Shown: positions 7,832-15,998, numbered from the stretch's first letter. The stretch is DNA of 33,907 nt from Pseudomonas fluorescens (GCF_002022275.1 NZ_MSDF01000030.1:1-33907); one strand, 5' to 3'. Program-made: numbers and translations. Notes: generated by a model not told the origin, from the sequence alone.

Positions 7832-9009
7832 GCACGCTATCCGTCGCCAAACGGCGCTCGGCGATCTTGCTGGTGCTGCCGCTGTTCCTGTTCATGCTGG
7901 CGTTTTTCCTGTGGCCGCTGGGCACCGTGATGCAACAGGCGGTCTCGGATAAATCCGTGCTCGGCGTGCTGCCGCTGACCAAAGCCGCTGCGGTCGATTG
8001 GGACGGGCAATCGCTGCCGGGCCCAGCCATCGAGCAGGCGTTTGTCACTGATATCCGCAACGTCGAGGACCAGCAACACATCGGCGAAATGGTGCGCCGT
8101 CTCAACAGCGCGTCGCCGGGTTTTCGCACCCTGATCAGCAAGACCCAGGCAGCCATCCAGGCCACCGACGGCCCGGTGGACTTGGTCAGCGTCGACAAGC
8201 GCTGGGCCGAGTTGCGCTACTGGCAGACCATCCGTGATGCGCTGTCGCCGGTGACCGACCGCTTCTTGCTCGCCTCGGTGGACCTGCAACGCGACAGCCT
8301 CGGCGCCATCGTCGATATGCCCAGCGATGCCTCGGCCAACCGCACCATCATGCTACGTACTTTTGGCATGACCGCGACCATCACCGCGCTGTGCCTGTTG
8401 CTCGGCTACCCCTACGCGGTATTGCTGGCGAGCGTGGCCGGCTGGCGGCGCAATGTGTTGCTCGGCGCAGTGCTGTTGCCGCTGTGGACCTCGCTGCTGG
8501 TGCGCACCACGGCCTGGTTTATCGTGCTGCAGGACAACGGCATCGTGAACCGCGTGTTGATGCTGCTGCACATCACCGATCACCCGTTGGCGCTGGTGTT
8601 CAACCGCACCGGCGTGATCATCGCCATGACCCACGTGCTGCTGCCGCTGATGGTGCTGCCGATTTACAGCGTGCTGCTGGGCATTCCGCGAGACCTGATG
8701 CCAGCCGCCGGGTCGCTGGGCGCCAGGCCGTGGCGCGCATTTATTGAAGTGATGCTGCCGCTGAGTGCACGGGGCATTACCTCCGGTGTGCTGCTGGTGT
8801 TCATGTCGGCGGTGGGCTACTACATCACCCCGGCACTGATCGGCGGGCCGAAAGACCAGATGATCAGTTCGGTGATCGCCTTCTACGCCACCGGCGCCGC
8901 CAACTGGGGCATGGCCAGCGCGCTGGGCCTGGTGCTGCTGGCGATTACCCTGGTGCTGTACGCCGTGTACAGACGACTTTCCACCCGTGAACAGGAAGCG
9001 GCCGAATGA
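7828..9009 (+). CDS. ABC transporter permease 1, PotB-like with a long periplasmic loop
   Basis: The 393-residue inner-membrane protein has a first helix at about 11-33, then about 140 hydrophilic residues before the next helix near 178. The remaining helices form the usual binding-protein-dependent permease core. The EAA loop that docks the ATPase reads SLGARPWRAFIEVMLPLSARGI near 296-317. The long loop between helices 1 and 2 makes the protein longer than typical PotB (about 275-285 residues); similar extensions exist in some polyamine/opine-type permeases. It overlaps the ATPase gene upstream and the second permease downstream by four bases each. Confidence 0.9.
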   Translation: MSTLSVAKRRSAILLVLPLFLFMLAFFLWPLGTVMQQAVSDKSVLGVLPLTKAAAVDWDGQSLPGPAIEQAFVTDIRNVEDQQHIGEMVRRLNSASPGFRTLISKTQAAIQATDGPVDLVSVDKRWAELRYWQTIRDALSPVTDRFLLASVDLQRDSLGAIVDMPSDASANRTIMLRTFGMTATITALCLLLGYPYAVLLASVAGWRRNVLLGAVLLPLWTSLLVRTTAWFIVLQDNGIVNRVLMLLHITDHPLALVFNRTGVIIAMTHVLLPLMVLPIYSVLLGIPRDLMPAAGSLGARPWRAFIEVMLPLSARGITSGVLLVFMSAVGYYITPALIGGPKDQMISSVIAFYATGAANWGMASALGLVLLAITLVLYAVYRRLSTREQEAAE

Positions 9010-9797
9010 AAACCAATCCTTTGCTGGCCATTTTCGGCGCCTGCATGGTGGTGTTCCTGCTGGCACCGCTGCTGGCCGTGTTGCCGCTGGCATTTACCTC
9101 AAGCTCGTTTCTGGTGTACCCGATTCCGTCGTTCTCGCTGCGCTGGTTCGAGCGGCTGTTCACGGCGCAGGCCTGGCAGCTGTCGATCATCAACAGCCTG
9201 ATCATGGCGGTGGGCGCGACCTCCCTGGCGACCTGCCTGGGCACCTTGGCAGCCTTGGGTTTGCGGCGTAAGGGCGTGCCGTTCCGAGGCATGGTCAATT
9301 CGCTGTTCCTGTTGCCGATGGTGGTGCCCGCCGTGGTGCTGGGCGTGGGCATGCAAATGTTCCTGCAAACCCTCGGACTGACGAACAGCTACAGCGGCGT
9401 GATCGTCGCCCATACCGTGCTGGCGGTTCCGTTTGTGGTGATCAGCGTGTCCGGCGCGCTGGCCGGGATCAATCCCAAGCTTGAGCTGGCGGCTGCCAGC
9501 CTCGGCGCCAGCCCCTTGACCGTATTGCGCACCACCACGTTGCCGCTGGCGCTGCCGGGGATTCTTTCCGGGGCGGTATTGGCCTTTGCCACGTCGCTGG
9601 ATGAAGTGGTGCTGACGCTCTTCGTCGCAGGCCCCGGCCAGCGCACCCTGGCGTTGCAGATGTTTTCCAGCATCCGCGAAAACATCAGCCCGGAAATTGC
9701 AGCGGCTGCGTTCTTGTTCATCGTCGGCACGTTGCTGATCGGTTTGACCGTGGTAGTGCTGCGCCGACGCCGTCAGCGCCAGTTACACAGCGTTTAA
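9006..9797 (+). CDS. ABC transporter permease 2, PotC-like
   Basis: The 263-residue inner-membrane protein has about six predicted helices. The EAA motif is AAASLGASPLTVLRTTTLPLALPGI near 159-183. The helix before it, and the DEVVLTLFVAGP segment near 199, are typical of PotC/PotI-type subunits. It pairs with the permease encoded immediately upstream (ATGA overlap) to make the channel. The short basic C-terminus (RRRRQRQ) is cytoplasmic. Confidence 0.92.
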   Translation: MKTNPLLAIFGACMVVFLLAPLLAVLPLAFTSSSFLVYPIPSFSLRWFERLFTAQAWQLSIINSLIMAVGATSLATCLGTLAALGLRRKGVPFRGMVNSLFLLPMVVPAVVLGVGMQMFLQTLGLTNSYSGVIVAHTVLAVPFVVISVSGALAGINPKLELAAASLGASPLTVLRTTTLPLALPGILSGAVLAFATSLDEVVLTLFVAGPGQRTLALQMFSSIRENISPEIAAAAFLFIVGTLLIGLTVVVLRRRRQRQLHSV

Positions 9798-9821
9798 CTT
9801 TAACTTCGCAGGATGTTCGCA

Positions 9822-11330
9822 ATGAAAAACTACGTGGGCGCTTCCTATTACCACCGTGTCGCCGAAACCCTGGTGCTGCCTGACCGGCCGTTTATCAACG
9901 GGCGTTTTGTCGAGGGTAAACCTGACGGCACTTACCAGAACGTCAACCCGGCCACCGCCCAGGTGTTTGGCACCGTGGCGTTCGGCGGGGCAGGGCATGT
10001 GGACCAGGCCGTGGCGGCGGCGCGCGCGGTGTTTGATTCCGGCGTGTGGTCGCGTGCCAAACCGGAATACCGCAAGGACGTGTTGCTCGCGCTGGCGCAA
10101 CTGATCCGCGTGAATGCAACAGAGCTGGCGGTGATGGAGTCCCTGGACAGCGGCAAGCCGATCAAGGATTGCCTGCATGAAATCGGCACCGAAGTGCCGA
10201 ATTTCTTTCAGTGGTACGCCGAACTGATCGACAAGACCTTTGGCAAAGTCGCCCCCACCGGCGAAGATGTCACCGCGTTTGTGCTGCAAGAACCGATCGG
10301 CGTGGTCGGCGCGATTGTGCCGTGGAACTTCCCGCTGCTGATGACCGCCTGGAAACTCGCCCCGGCCCTGGCCGCCGGCTGCAGCGTGGTGCTCAAACCC
10401 GCCGAGCTGACCTCGCTGACCGCACTGCGCCTGGCAGAGTTGGCGTCCATCGCCGGTTTGCCCGACGGCGTGCTCAACGTGGTGCCGGGTGACGGGCATG
10501 AAGTCGGCAAAGCCATGGGCCTGCACCCGGGAATCGACGCGATCACCTTTACCGGCTCCGGCCCGGTAGGCGCGTTGCTGCTGGAATACGCCGCGCACAG
10601 CAACCTCAAGCCGGTCGGCCTTGAGCTGGGTGGCAAGAGCCCGTTCATCATCCTCGACGACGCACCGCTGAACGACGACCTGATCGCCAACGCCGTCAAC
10701 GCAGCGTTCTGGAACGGTGGGCAAAACTGCACGGCGAACATGCGCCAGATCGTTCACGCCAGCCGCAAGGACGAGTACCTGGAAAAGGTGTTGGTCAACG
10801 TGGCGGCGCTCAAAGTCGGCGACCCGCTGGACCCGCAAACCGAGATTGGCCCGCTGGTCTCGGCCAAACAGCGCGAGCGCGTGCAGGGTTATATCAACCG
10901 GGGCCTGGAGGAGGGCGCGCGTTTGGTGGCAGGTAACCGCGAACTGGACTTGCCGGGCTTCTACGTCGACCCGGTGGTGTTTGATGACGTCACGCCGGGC
11001 ATGGTCATCGCCACTGAGGAAATCTTCGGGCCGGTGCTGGGCGTGATCACCGTGCAGAACGATGAGGAGGCCTTGCAGGTCGCGCGGGACACCGATTATG
11101 GGTTGCATGCCACGGTGTTCACCCGTGATATCGACCGTGCGCTGCACTTTGCGCGGCAGTTGCCGTGCGGCGTGGTGGGCATCAATGGCTTCACCGAAGG
11201 CGACGTCAAGACGCCGTTTGGCGGCTATAAACGCTCGGGCTCGCTGTCGCGGGACAAGGGCGTTGAAGCGTTGCAGCAATACGTGCAGACCAAAACGGTA
11301 TGGGTGCGCTCGCTGCGCGGCGTCAGCTGA
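9822..11330 (+). CDS. NAD(P)-dependent aldehyde dehydrogenase, PuuC-like
   Basis: The 502-residue protein has the full ALDH fold. Landmarks are IVPWNFPLLMTAWK near 168, TFTGSGPVG near 243, LELGGKSPFII with the general-base glutamate near 269, and the catalytic cysteine in GGQNCTANMR near 304. EEIFGPVLGV and PFGGYKRSG near the C-terminus complete the pattern. Overall it resembles gamma-glutamyl-gamma-aminobutyraldehyde dehydrogenase PuuC and related aminoaldehyde/betaine-aldehyde dehydrogenases. It would oxidise the aldehyde released by the PuuB-like oxidase to a carboxylic acid. I chose the ATG at 9822 because AGGA lies eight bases upstream; the ATG at 9813 overlaps that site. It closes the plus-strand run begun at 1732. 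Confidence 0.92.
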   Translation: MKNYVGASYYHRVAETLVLPDRPFINGRFVEGKPDGTYQNVNPATAQVFGTVAFGGAGHVDQAVAAARAVFDSGVWSRAKPEYRKDVLLALAQLIRVNATELAVMESLDSGKPIKDCLHEIGTEVPNFFQWYAELIDKTFGKVAPTGEDVTAFVLQEPIGVVGAIVPWNFPLLMTAWKLAPALAAGCSVVLKPAELTSLTALRLAELASIAGLPDGVLNVVPGDGHEVGKAMGLHPGIDAITFTGSGPVGALLLEYAAHSNLKPVGLELGGKSPFIILDDAPLNDDLIANAVNAAFWNGGQNCTANMRQIVHASRKDEYLEKVLVNVAALKVGDPLDPQTEIGPLVSAKQRERVQGYINRGLEEGARLVAGNRELDLPGFYVDPVVFDDVTPGMVIATEEIFGPVLGVITVQNDEEALQVARDTDYGLHATVFTRDIDRALHFARQLPCGVVGINGFTEGDVKTPFGGYKRSGSLSRDKGVEALQQYVQTKTVWVRSLRGVS

Positions 11331-11348
11331 CGGGCGGGGCTTTTAATA

Positions 11349-11379
11349 ATTGGCGACAATCTTGTGCGTTTGCTAGAGT
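11349..11379 (+). promoter_or_regulatory. Predicted promoter and operator of the GntR/FCD gene
   Basis: TTGGCG (11350-11355) and TAGAGT (11374-11379) are 18 bases apart, and the -10 is extended by an upstream TGC. ATTGGCGACAAT at 11349-11360 differs by one base from the core palindrome at 1630-1641 and covers the -35. A start of transcription near 11386 would exclude the ATG at 11364 and fits the GTG at 11409. Confidence 0.6.
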
Positions 11380-11408
11380 GCCTGCACGAAAATGAGTCGA
11401 GCATCGCC

Positions 11409-12161
11409 GTGAGCCTATTAAAAGTCCCCAAGGTCGTGAAACTGTCTGCCGAAGTGCAGGCGGCTGAAGTGCTGCGCGAGTCGATCATGTCGGGCACGAT
11501 TCTGCCGGGGGCGCGGGTGACCGAGGTGCAATTGGCCGAGGAGATGGGCCTGTCGCGGGCGACCGTGCGCTCGGCCCTGCACCAGCTGGAAAAAGAAGGC
11601 CTGACCACGCTGATTCCCTACACCGGCTGGACCGTGATTTCCCTCACGCCCAAGGATGTCTGGGAGCTCTACACCCTGCGCTCCAGCGTGGAGCGCCTGG
11701 CCGCGCAACTGGTCGCGGCCGGCATGGACGACGCCAAGCACGCGCTGCTCAGCCAGCATTACCAGGCGCTGGTCGAGGCGTGCCACTCGGGTAAGGCCGA
11801 GGCCATCGCCGAAGCCGACTTCGCCCTGCACAAGGCGATCATCACCCTGGCTGACCATAGCCGCCTGTTGTCCCAGTACGAGTTCATCGAACGTCAGATC
11901 CGCCTGTATATCCGTTCCAGTGACTCGCTGATTCACGACGCCGAGGCGATTATCGAGCAGCATCGCCCGTTTGTGGACGCGATCCTGGCCGGTGATGCCG
12001 AGACGGCGGGGGCCTTGTCCGAGGCGCACAACCTCAGTGAAGGCGCGAAACTCAATGACCATTTGCAAGGCCTGATGACCGAAGACGCTTCGCCGCTGGC
12101 CGCCGACGGCCGCCTGAAACACCTCAAACCACGCCGCGCCAAGGCCGACGCCAAACCATAG
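11409..12161 (+). CDS. GntR-family transcriptional regulator, FCD subfamily
   Basis: The 250-residue protein has an N-terminal winged helix-turn-helix (about residues 15-75: VTEVQLAEEMGLSRATVRSALHQLEKEGLTT and the YTGWTVISLT wing) and a C-terminal all-helical FCD ligand-binding domain containing LRSSVERLAAQL, ADFALHKAI, EQHRPFVDAILAGDAE and the closing AHNLSEGAKL. FCD regulators bind organic acids and usually repress catabolic operons. The start is uncertain; I prefer the GTG at 11409 because the predicted promoter ends after the ATG at 11364, but its Shine-Dalgarno is weak. Palindromes resembling its expected operator lie at its own promoter and at the divergent promoter near 1630, so it probably controls the whole cluster. 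Confidence 0.9.
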   Translation: MSLLKVPKVVKLSAEVQAAEVLRESIMSGTILPGARVTEVQLAEEMGLSRATVRSALHQLEKEGLTTLIPYTGWTVISLTPKDVWELYTLRSSVERLAAQLVAAGMDDAKHALLSQHYQALVEACHSGKAEAIAEADFALHKAIITLADHSRLLSQYEFIERQIRLYIRSSDSLIHDAEAIIEQHRPFVDAILAGDAETAGALSEAHNLSEGAKLNDHLQGLMTEDASPLAADGRLKHLKPRRAKADAKP

Positions 12162-12224
12162 GTTCAGCGTATGTTGGCCTTACGTTAATACGAATATACC
12201 TATCACACCTCGTCGGTAAGACTT

Positions 12225-12248
12225 GAGCCCCAACCACAACAGGGGCTC
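12225..12248 (+). promoter_or_regulatory. Leader hairpin just before the first RraA gene
   Basis: GAGCCCC and GGGGCTC form a perfect 7-bp stem with a 10-base loop, ending seven bases before the ATG at 12255. The right arm GGGGC is the only G-rich stretch that could serve as ribosome site. Folding could therefore limit translation, or the hairpin may only protect the 5' end. No U-run follows, so it is not a terminator. Confidence 0.4.
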
Positions 12249-12254
12249 ACCTCA

Positions 12255-12923
12255 ATGCCACTTCCCGACCCGCTTCAGCGCCTGGCTGAACTCGACACCA
12301 ACACGGTTTCCGACGCACTGGATTTCCTGCAATTGCCGGGCGCCGTCGTCGGTATTCGCCCGTTGTGGGACTGCCCCAAAGTGGTGGGCCGTGCGAGCAC
12401 GGTGAAGTTGGCTCCCAAGACCGACGCCGCACCTGGCGTGCACCTGATTTCGCCGGTGATCGACGCCGTCACCACCGGCGACCGCGTACTGGTGATCGCC
12501 GGCGGTATCGAAGGCATCTCCTGCTGGGGCGACATCATTGCGAATGCCGCCGTGGCCAAGAAAATTCGGGGTTCGGTGATCGACGGGTTCAGCCGCGACA
12601 TCGACGGCAGCGCGTCCATCGGCTACCCGGTTTACGGCCGTGGCGTGACCATGATCAGCGCGCGTAACCGCGTGGTGCAGGTCGATTCCGGGGTGACGCT
12701 CAGCATTGGCGGTGTCGATGTGTCCGAAGACGACTACGTCATCGCCGACCGTTGCGGCACGGTGTTTATTCCCGCCGCAGTCATCGAAACCGTGCTGGAC
12801 CTGAGTGAGCGCATCGCCGCCCGTGAAGCCGGCATGGTCGACGCCGTGCGCAGCGGCCGTTCGGTCGCCGATGTAATGCACGACAGCCACTTTGAAGCCA
12901 TCCGCGTGGAGCCTGCCCGATGA
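12255..12923 (+). CDS. RraA-family aldolase/decarboxylase-like protein 1
   Basis: The 222-residue protein contains the metal-binding G-D-x20-R-D motif (WGD near 95 to SRD near 117) that marks class II 4-hydroxy-4-methyl-2-oxoglutarate (HMG) / 4-carboxy-4-hydroxy-2-oxoadipate aldolases of this family. Such enzymes also decarboxylate oxaloacetate. True RraA RNase E inhibitors share the fold, but the catabolic context favours an enzyme. Cleavage of a 4-hydroxy-2-oxo acid would give pyruvate. The gene overlaps its paralogue by four bases (ATGA), and the two proteins could form a heteromeric ring. A leader hairpin ends just before the start codon. Confidence 0.85.
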   Translation: MPLPDPLQRLAELDTNTVSDALDFLQLPGAVVGIRPLWDCPKVVGRASTVKLAPKTDAAPGVHLISPVIDAVTTGDRVLVIAGGIEGISCWGDIIANAAVAKKIRGSVIDGFSRDIDGSASIGYPVYGRGVTMISARNRVVQVDSGVTLSIGGVDVSEDDYVIADRCGTVFIPAAVIETVLDLSERIAAREAGMVDAVRSGRSVADVMHDSHFEAIRVEPAR

Positions 12924-13579
12924 ATGATCAACAACTCGTCGCCCTGTTTGAAGGGCTGGACACCCCTGGCGTCTCGGACGCCATGGACAAGCTGGGCATT
13001 TCCGGCCAGTGCCTGGGCATCGCGCCGCTGGATAACTACCGTGGCACTGTGGTCGGCCCGGCGTTCACCGTGCAATACGTGCCTGCCAACACGCCGCCGG
13101 GTTCGGTGGGCGACTTTATCGAAGACGTACTGCCGGGCGACGTGGTGGTGATCGCCAACGCCGGTCGCACCGACTGCACCGTGTGGGGCGACATCATGAC
13201 CCAGTACGCCGGCACACGCGGCATTGCCGCCACCGTGATCGACGGCGTATGCCGCGATGTCAGCAAGGCCTTGGGCGATGGCTACCCGATGTTCAGCAAG
13301 GGTCGTTATATGCGCACCGGCAAGGACCGTGTGGAAGTGCTGTCGGTCAATCAGCCCGTGGCAATCAGCGGAACTCGCGTGTGTTCGCGGGACATCGTGG
13401 TAGCTGACGCCAATGGCGTGCTCGTGGTGCCCCGCGCGCGGGCTGCCGAGGTGGCGCGCACGGCACGCCAGATCGAAGAGGTCGAGTCACAGATCCGCGC
13501 GCAGCTCGAAGCGGGCAAGACGCTCAAGCAGGCGCGTGAAGCCTTGGGTTATCACACGTTGCAAAGGAAAGGCTCGTGA
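12920..13579 (+). CDS. RraA-family aldolase/decarboxylase-like protein 2
   Basis: The 219-residue paralogue of the preceding protein also keeps the G-D-x20-R-D motif (VWGD near 92 to CRD near 115), so both copies look catalytically competent. The opening LFEGLDTPGVSDAMDKLGI and the C-terminal helix rich in Glu/Arg are family traits. The two differ widely in sequence, so this is not a recent duplication. It overlaps the upstream gene by four bases and the downstream aminotransferase by four bases, so the three are certainly co-translated. Division of labour (two substrates, or catalytic plus structural subunit) is open. Confidence 0.85.
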   Translation: MNDQQLVALFEGLDTPGVSDAMDKLGISGQCLGIAPLDNYRGTVVGPAFTVQYVPANTPPGSVGDFIEDVLPGDVVVIANAGRTDCTVWGDIMTQYAGTRGIAATVIDGVCRDVSKALGDGYPMFSKGRYMRTGKDRVEVLSVNQPVAISGTRVCSRDIVVADANGVLVVPRARAAEVARTARQIEEVESQIRAQLEAGKTLKQAREALGYHTLQRKGS

Positions 13580-14784
13580 ACATCGAACGACTGAACAAAC
13601 GCCTGGCCCAGGCTCAGCCTTCGGCCACTTACCGCATCATTGACCGTGTGGCCGAGCGCCGCGCTCAAGGGGTGAACATCATCTCGCTGTGCGCGGGTGA
13701 GCCGGATTTCGACACCCCGGAACATATCCGCCAGGCCGGTATCGATGCGATCCGCAACGGCCATACGCGCTACACCCAAGTGGCTGGCGTGCGGGCCTTG
13801 CGTGAAGCGGTTGCGCAGAAATTTCGTCGCGAAAACGGCCTGGACGTGAGCTGGCAGGACACCATCGTCAGCAACGGCGGCAAGCACGTGATCTACAACG
13901 CCCTGGCCGCGACCTTGAATGAGGGCGATGAAGTCATCGTGCCCGCGCCGTATTGGGTCAGCTACCCGGAAATGGTTGAGTTGTGTGGTGGCACATCGAA
14001 GATCGTGGCGTGCGGCGCCGAGGACGGTTTCAAGCTGACACCGGCTGCGCTGGAGCAGGCGATCAACCCCAACACTCGCTGGCTGATCCTTAACTCGCCG
14101 TCGAATCCCACCGGCGCTGTGTACAGCGAGCAGGAACTGCGCGGGTTAGCGAACGTGTTGCTCGACCATCCTCACGTGCTGGTCCTGGCCGACGATATCT
14201 ACGAACACCTGCTGTTTGACGGGCAAACCTTCCATACCCTGGCGCACGTCGAGCCGCGTTTGGTGCCACGCGTGCTGACCATGAATGGCGTGTCCAAGGC
14301 TTACGCCATGACTGGCTGGCGCATCGGTTTCGCCACCGGGCCGCGCTGGTTGCTGGCCGCTATGGAGAAACTCCAGGGCCAACAGACCTCGGGTGCCAGT
14401 GCGATTTCCCAGCAAGCGGCCATGGCGGCGCTGACCGGGCCGCAGGATTTTGTGCAGGTGTCGCGTGCTGTGTTCGAGAAGCGGCGTGACCTGGTGGTGT
14501 CGTTTCTCAACGCCACGCCGGGTCTGGAATGCATGAACCCGTCCGGCGCGTTCTACGCCTTCGCCTCCTGCGCCGGTTTGTTGGGGCGCACCACGCCCGC
14601 GGGCAAGTTGCTGCAAACCGACGAAGACGTGGCACTCGCCCTGCTCGATGAAGCCAATGTGGCGGTGGTGCACGGCAGCGCGTTCGGGTTGGCGCCCTAT
14701 CTGCGCATCGCTTATGCCCTGGATGACGATTCGTTGTCGCAGGCGTGCGAAGCGATCCGGCAATTCTGCGCGGCGACCCGTTAG
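13576..14784 (+). CDS. Class I aminotransferase, aspartate aminotransferase type
   Basis: This 402-residue PLP enzyme of fold type I has ISLCAGEPDFDTP near 36, TRYTQVAGVRALREAVAQKF, LNSPSNPTGAVYS near 173 and the PLP lysine Lys241 in NGVSKAYAMTGWRIGF. It resembles the Ib aspartate/glutamate aminotransferases. The start is a GTG at 13576 that overlaps the stop of the upstream RraA gene. Coupled to two aldolase-like genes, it probably transaminates an amino acid to the 2-oxo acid cleaved by them, for example a 4-hydroxyglutamate-type compound (inference). A 12-bp direct repeat and a short hairpin follow the gene. Confidence 0.9.
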   Translation: MNIERLNKRLAQAQPSATYRIIDRVAERRAQGVNIISLCAGEPDFDTPEHIRQAGIDAIRNGHTRYTQVAGVRALREAVAQKFRRENGLDVSWQDTIVSNGGKHVIYNALAATLNEGDEVIVPAPYWVSYPEMVELCGGTSKIVACGAEDGFKLTPAALEQAINPNTRWLILNSPSNPTGAVYSEQELRGLANVLLDHPHVLVLADDIYEHLLFDGQTFHTLAHVEPRLVPRVLTMNGVSKAYAMTGWRIGFATGPRWLLAAMEKLQGQQTSGASAISQQAAMAALTGPQDFVQVSRAVFEKRRDLVVSFLNATPGLECMNPSGAFYAFASCAGLLGRTTPAGKLLQTDEDVALALLDEANVAVVHGSAFGLAPYLRIAYALDDDSLSQACEAIRQFCAATR

Positions 14785-14820
14785 AGGTCGCGAGGGTAAG
14801 GACGCCCGAGGCGGTCTATG

Positions 14821-14847
14821 CTTGTTCGATAACCCCTTGTTCGATAA
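14821..14847. repeat. Tandem 12-bp direct repeat
   Basis: CTTGTTCGATAA occurs at 14821-14832 and again at 14836-14847, a period of 15 bases. It lies in the 143-base gap before the AI-2E permease gene. It could be a two-site binding region or a chance duplication; no assignment is possible. Confidence 0.5.
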
Positions 14848-14885
14848 GCCAGGGCACTCCCAGGTTTCGCAGCGGACTAAGCATC

Positions 14886-14911
14886 AGGGCCTACAGAGGC
14901 CCTCTGCTTTT
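14886..14911 (+). terminator. Weak hairpin before the AI-2E gene, possible terminator
   Basis: AGGGCCT and AGGCCCT form a 7-bp stem with an ACAG tetraloop, followed by CTGC and only four T bases. It may partly end transcription of the aldolase/aminotransferase operon, or lie in the leader of the permease gene 17 bases downstream. Confidence 0.4.
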
Positions 14912-14927
14912 CTGACATGGACCGGAC

Positions 14928-15995
14928 ATGAACCAAACCAACCTGCAATTCAAAACCCTGCTGTTGCTGCTCGCTCTGGTGACCATCGCCTTTATCTGGA
15001 TACTGCTGCCGTTCTACGGTGCGGTGTTCTGGGCGGTGATCCTCGGCATTATCTTCGCCCCGATGCAGCGCCGCCTGCAGCAGCGGTTCGCGTGGAACCG
15101 CAACTTTACGTCCCTGGCGACTCTGACGGTGTGCCTGGTGATTGCGATTCTGCCGGTGATCATCACTAGCGTGTTGCTGGTGCAAGAGGGGGCGACGCTT
15201 TACAAAAATATCGAAAGCGGCAAATTGGATGTGGCGGGGTATATCGAGCAGTTCAAAAACTTCTTGCCGCCGTATTTCCAGCACCTGCTGGACCGCTTCG
15301 GCATGGGCAACCTTGAGGGCCTGCGCGAGAAGATCGTCAAGAGCGCGATGCAAGGCAGCCAGTTCTTCGCCACTCAGGCGTTCAGCTTCGGCCAGGGCAC
15401 GTTTGATTTCCTGGTGAGCTTTTTCATCATGCTGTATCTGCTGTTTTTTCTGCTGCGCGACGGCCCCGAGCTGGTACGCAAGGTACGCACGGCGGTGCCG
15501 CTGGCCGAACCGCAAAAGCGTCGGTTGCAGCTCAAGTTCAACCGGGTGGTGCGCGCTACGGTCAAGGGCAACGTGCTGGTGGCCGTGACTCAGGGCGCGC
15601 TGGGCGGTTTGATCTTTTGGTTTCTGGACATTCCCAGTGCGTTGCTCTGGGCGGTGTTGATGGCGTTTTTGTCGTTGCTGCCGGCGGTGGGCGCAGGGAT
15701 TGTGTGGGGGCCGGTGGCCGCCTACTTCCTGTTGAGCGGTTCGATCTGGCAGGGCGTGGTACTGGGATTGTTCGGGGTCTTTGTGATCGGGCTGGTGGAC
15801 AACGTGCTGCGCCCGATTCTGGTGGGCAAGGACACCAAAATGCCGGACTACCTGATCCTGATCTCGACCTTGGGCGGCCTGTCGGTGTTCGGCTTGAACG
15901 GGTTTGTGATCGGGCCGCTGGTGGCGGCGTTGTTTATGTCGAGCTGGGCGTTGTTTGTCGAAAGCAAGCCGCGGGTCAAGCTGCCATTACCCTAG
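14928..15995 (+). CDS. AI-2E family transporter (PerM/TqsA-type permease)
   Basis: The 355-residue inner-membrane protein has two N-terminal helices (about 11-50), a third near 65-85, a hydrophilic stretch with the amphipathic EQFKNFLPPYFQHLLDRFGM segment, and a cluster of helices from about 155 to the end. The conserved MAFLSLLPAVGAGIVWGPVAAYFLL near 244-268 and DNVLRPILVGKDTKMPDYLILISTLGG near 292-318 are family hallmarks. Some members export autoinducer-2; others probably exchange ions, so the substrate is not defined here. Its stop codon lies three bases from that of a convergent small gene. Confidence 0.88.
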   Translation: MNQTNLQFKTLLLLLALVTIAFIWILLPFYGAVFWAVILGIIFAPMQRRLQQRFAWNRNFTSLATLTVCLVIAILPVIITSVLLVQEGATLYKNIESGKLDVAGYIEQFKNFLPPYFQHLLDRFGMGNLEGLREKIVKSAMQGSQFFATQAFSFGQGTFDFLVSFFIMLYLLFFLLRDGPELVRKVRTAVPLAEPQKRRLQLKFNRVVRATVKGNVLVAVTQGALGGLIFWFLDIPSALLWAVLMAFLSLLPAVGAGIVWGPVAAYFLLSGSIWQGVVLGLFGVFVIGLVDNVLRPILVGKDTKMPDYLILISTLGGLSVFGLNGFVIGPLVAALFMSSWALFVESKPRVKLPLP

Positions 15996-15998
15996 GTA

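Noticed and set aside
11364..11408. Upstream ATG at 11364 as start of the GntR gene
   Set aside because: It lies between the predicted -35 and -10 of the gene's own promoter, and the extra 15 residues do not look like the family N-terminus.
12225..12248. Leader hairpin interpreted as a rho-independent terminator of the GntR gene
   Set aside because: No U-run follows the stem and it ends seven bases before a start codon.
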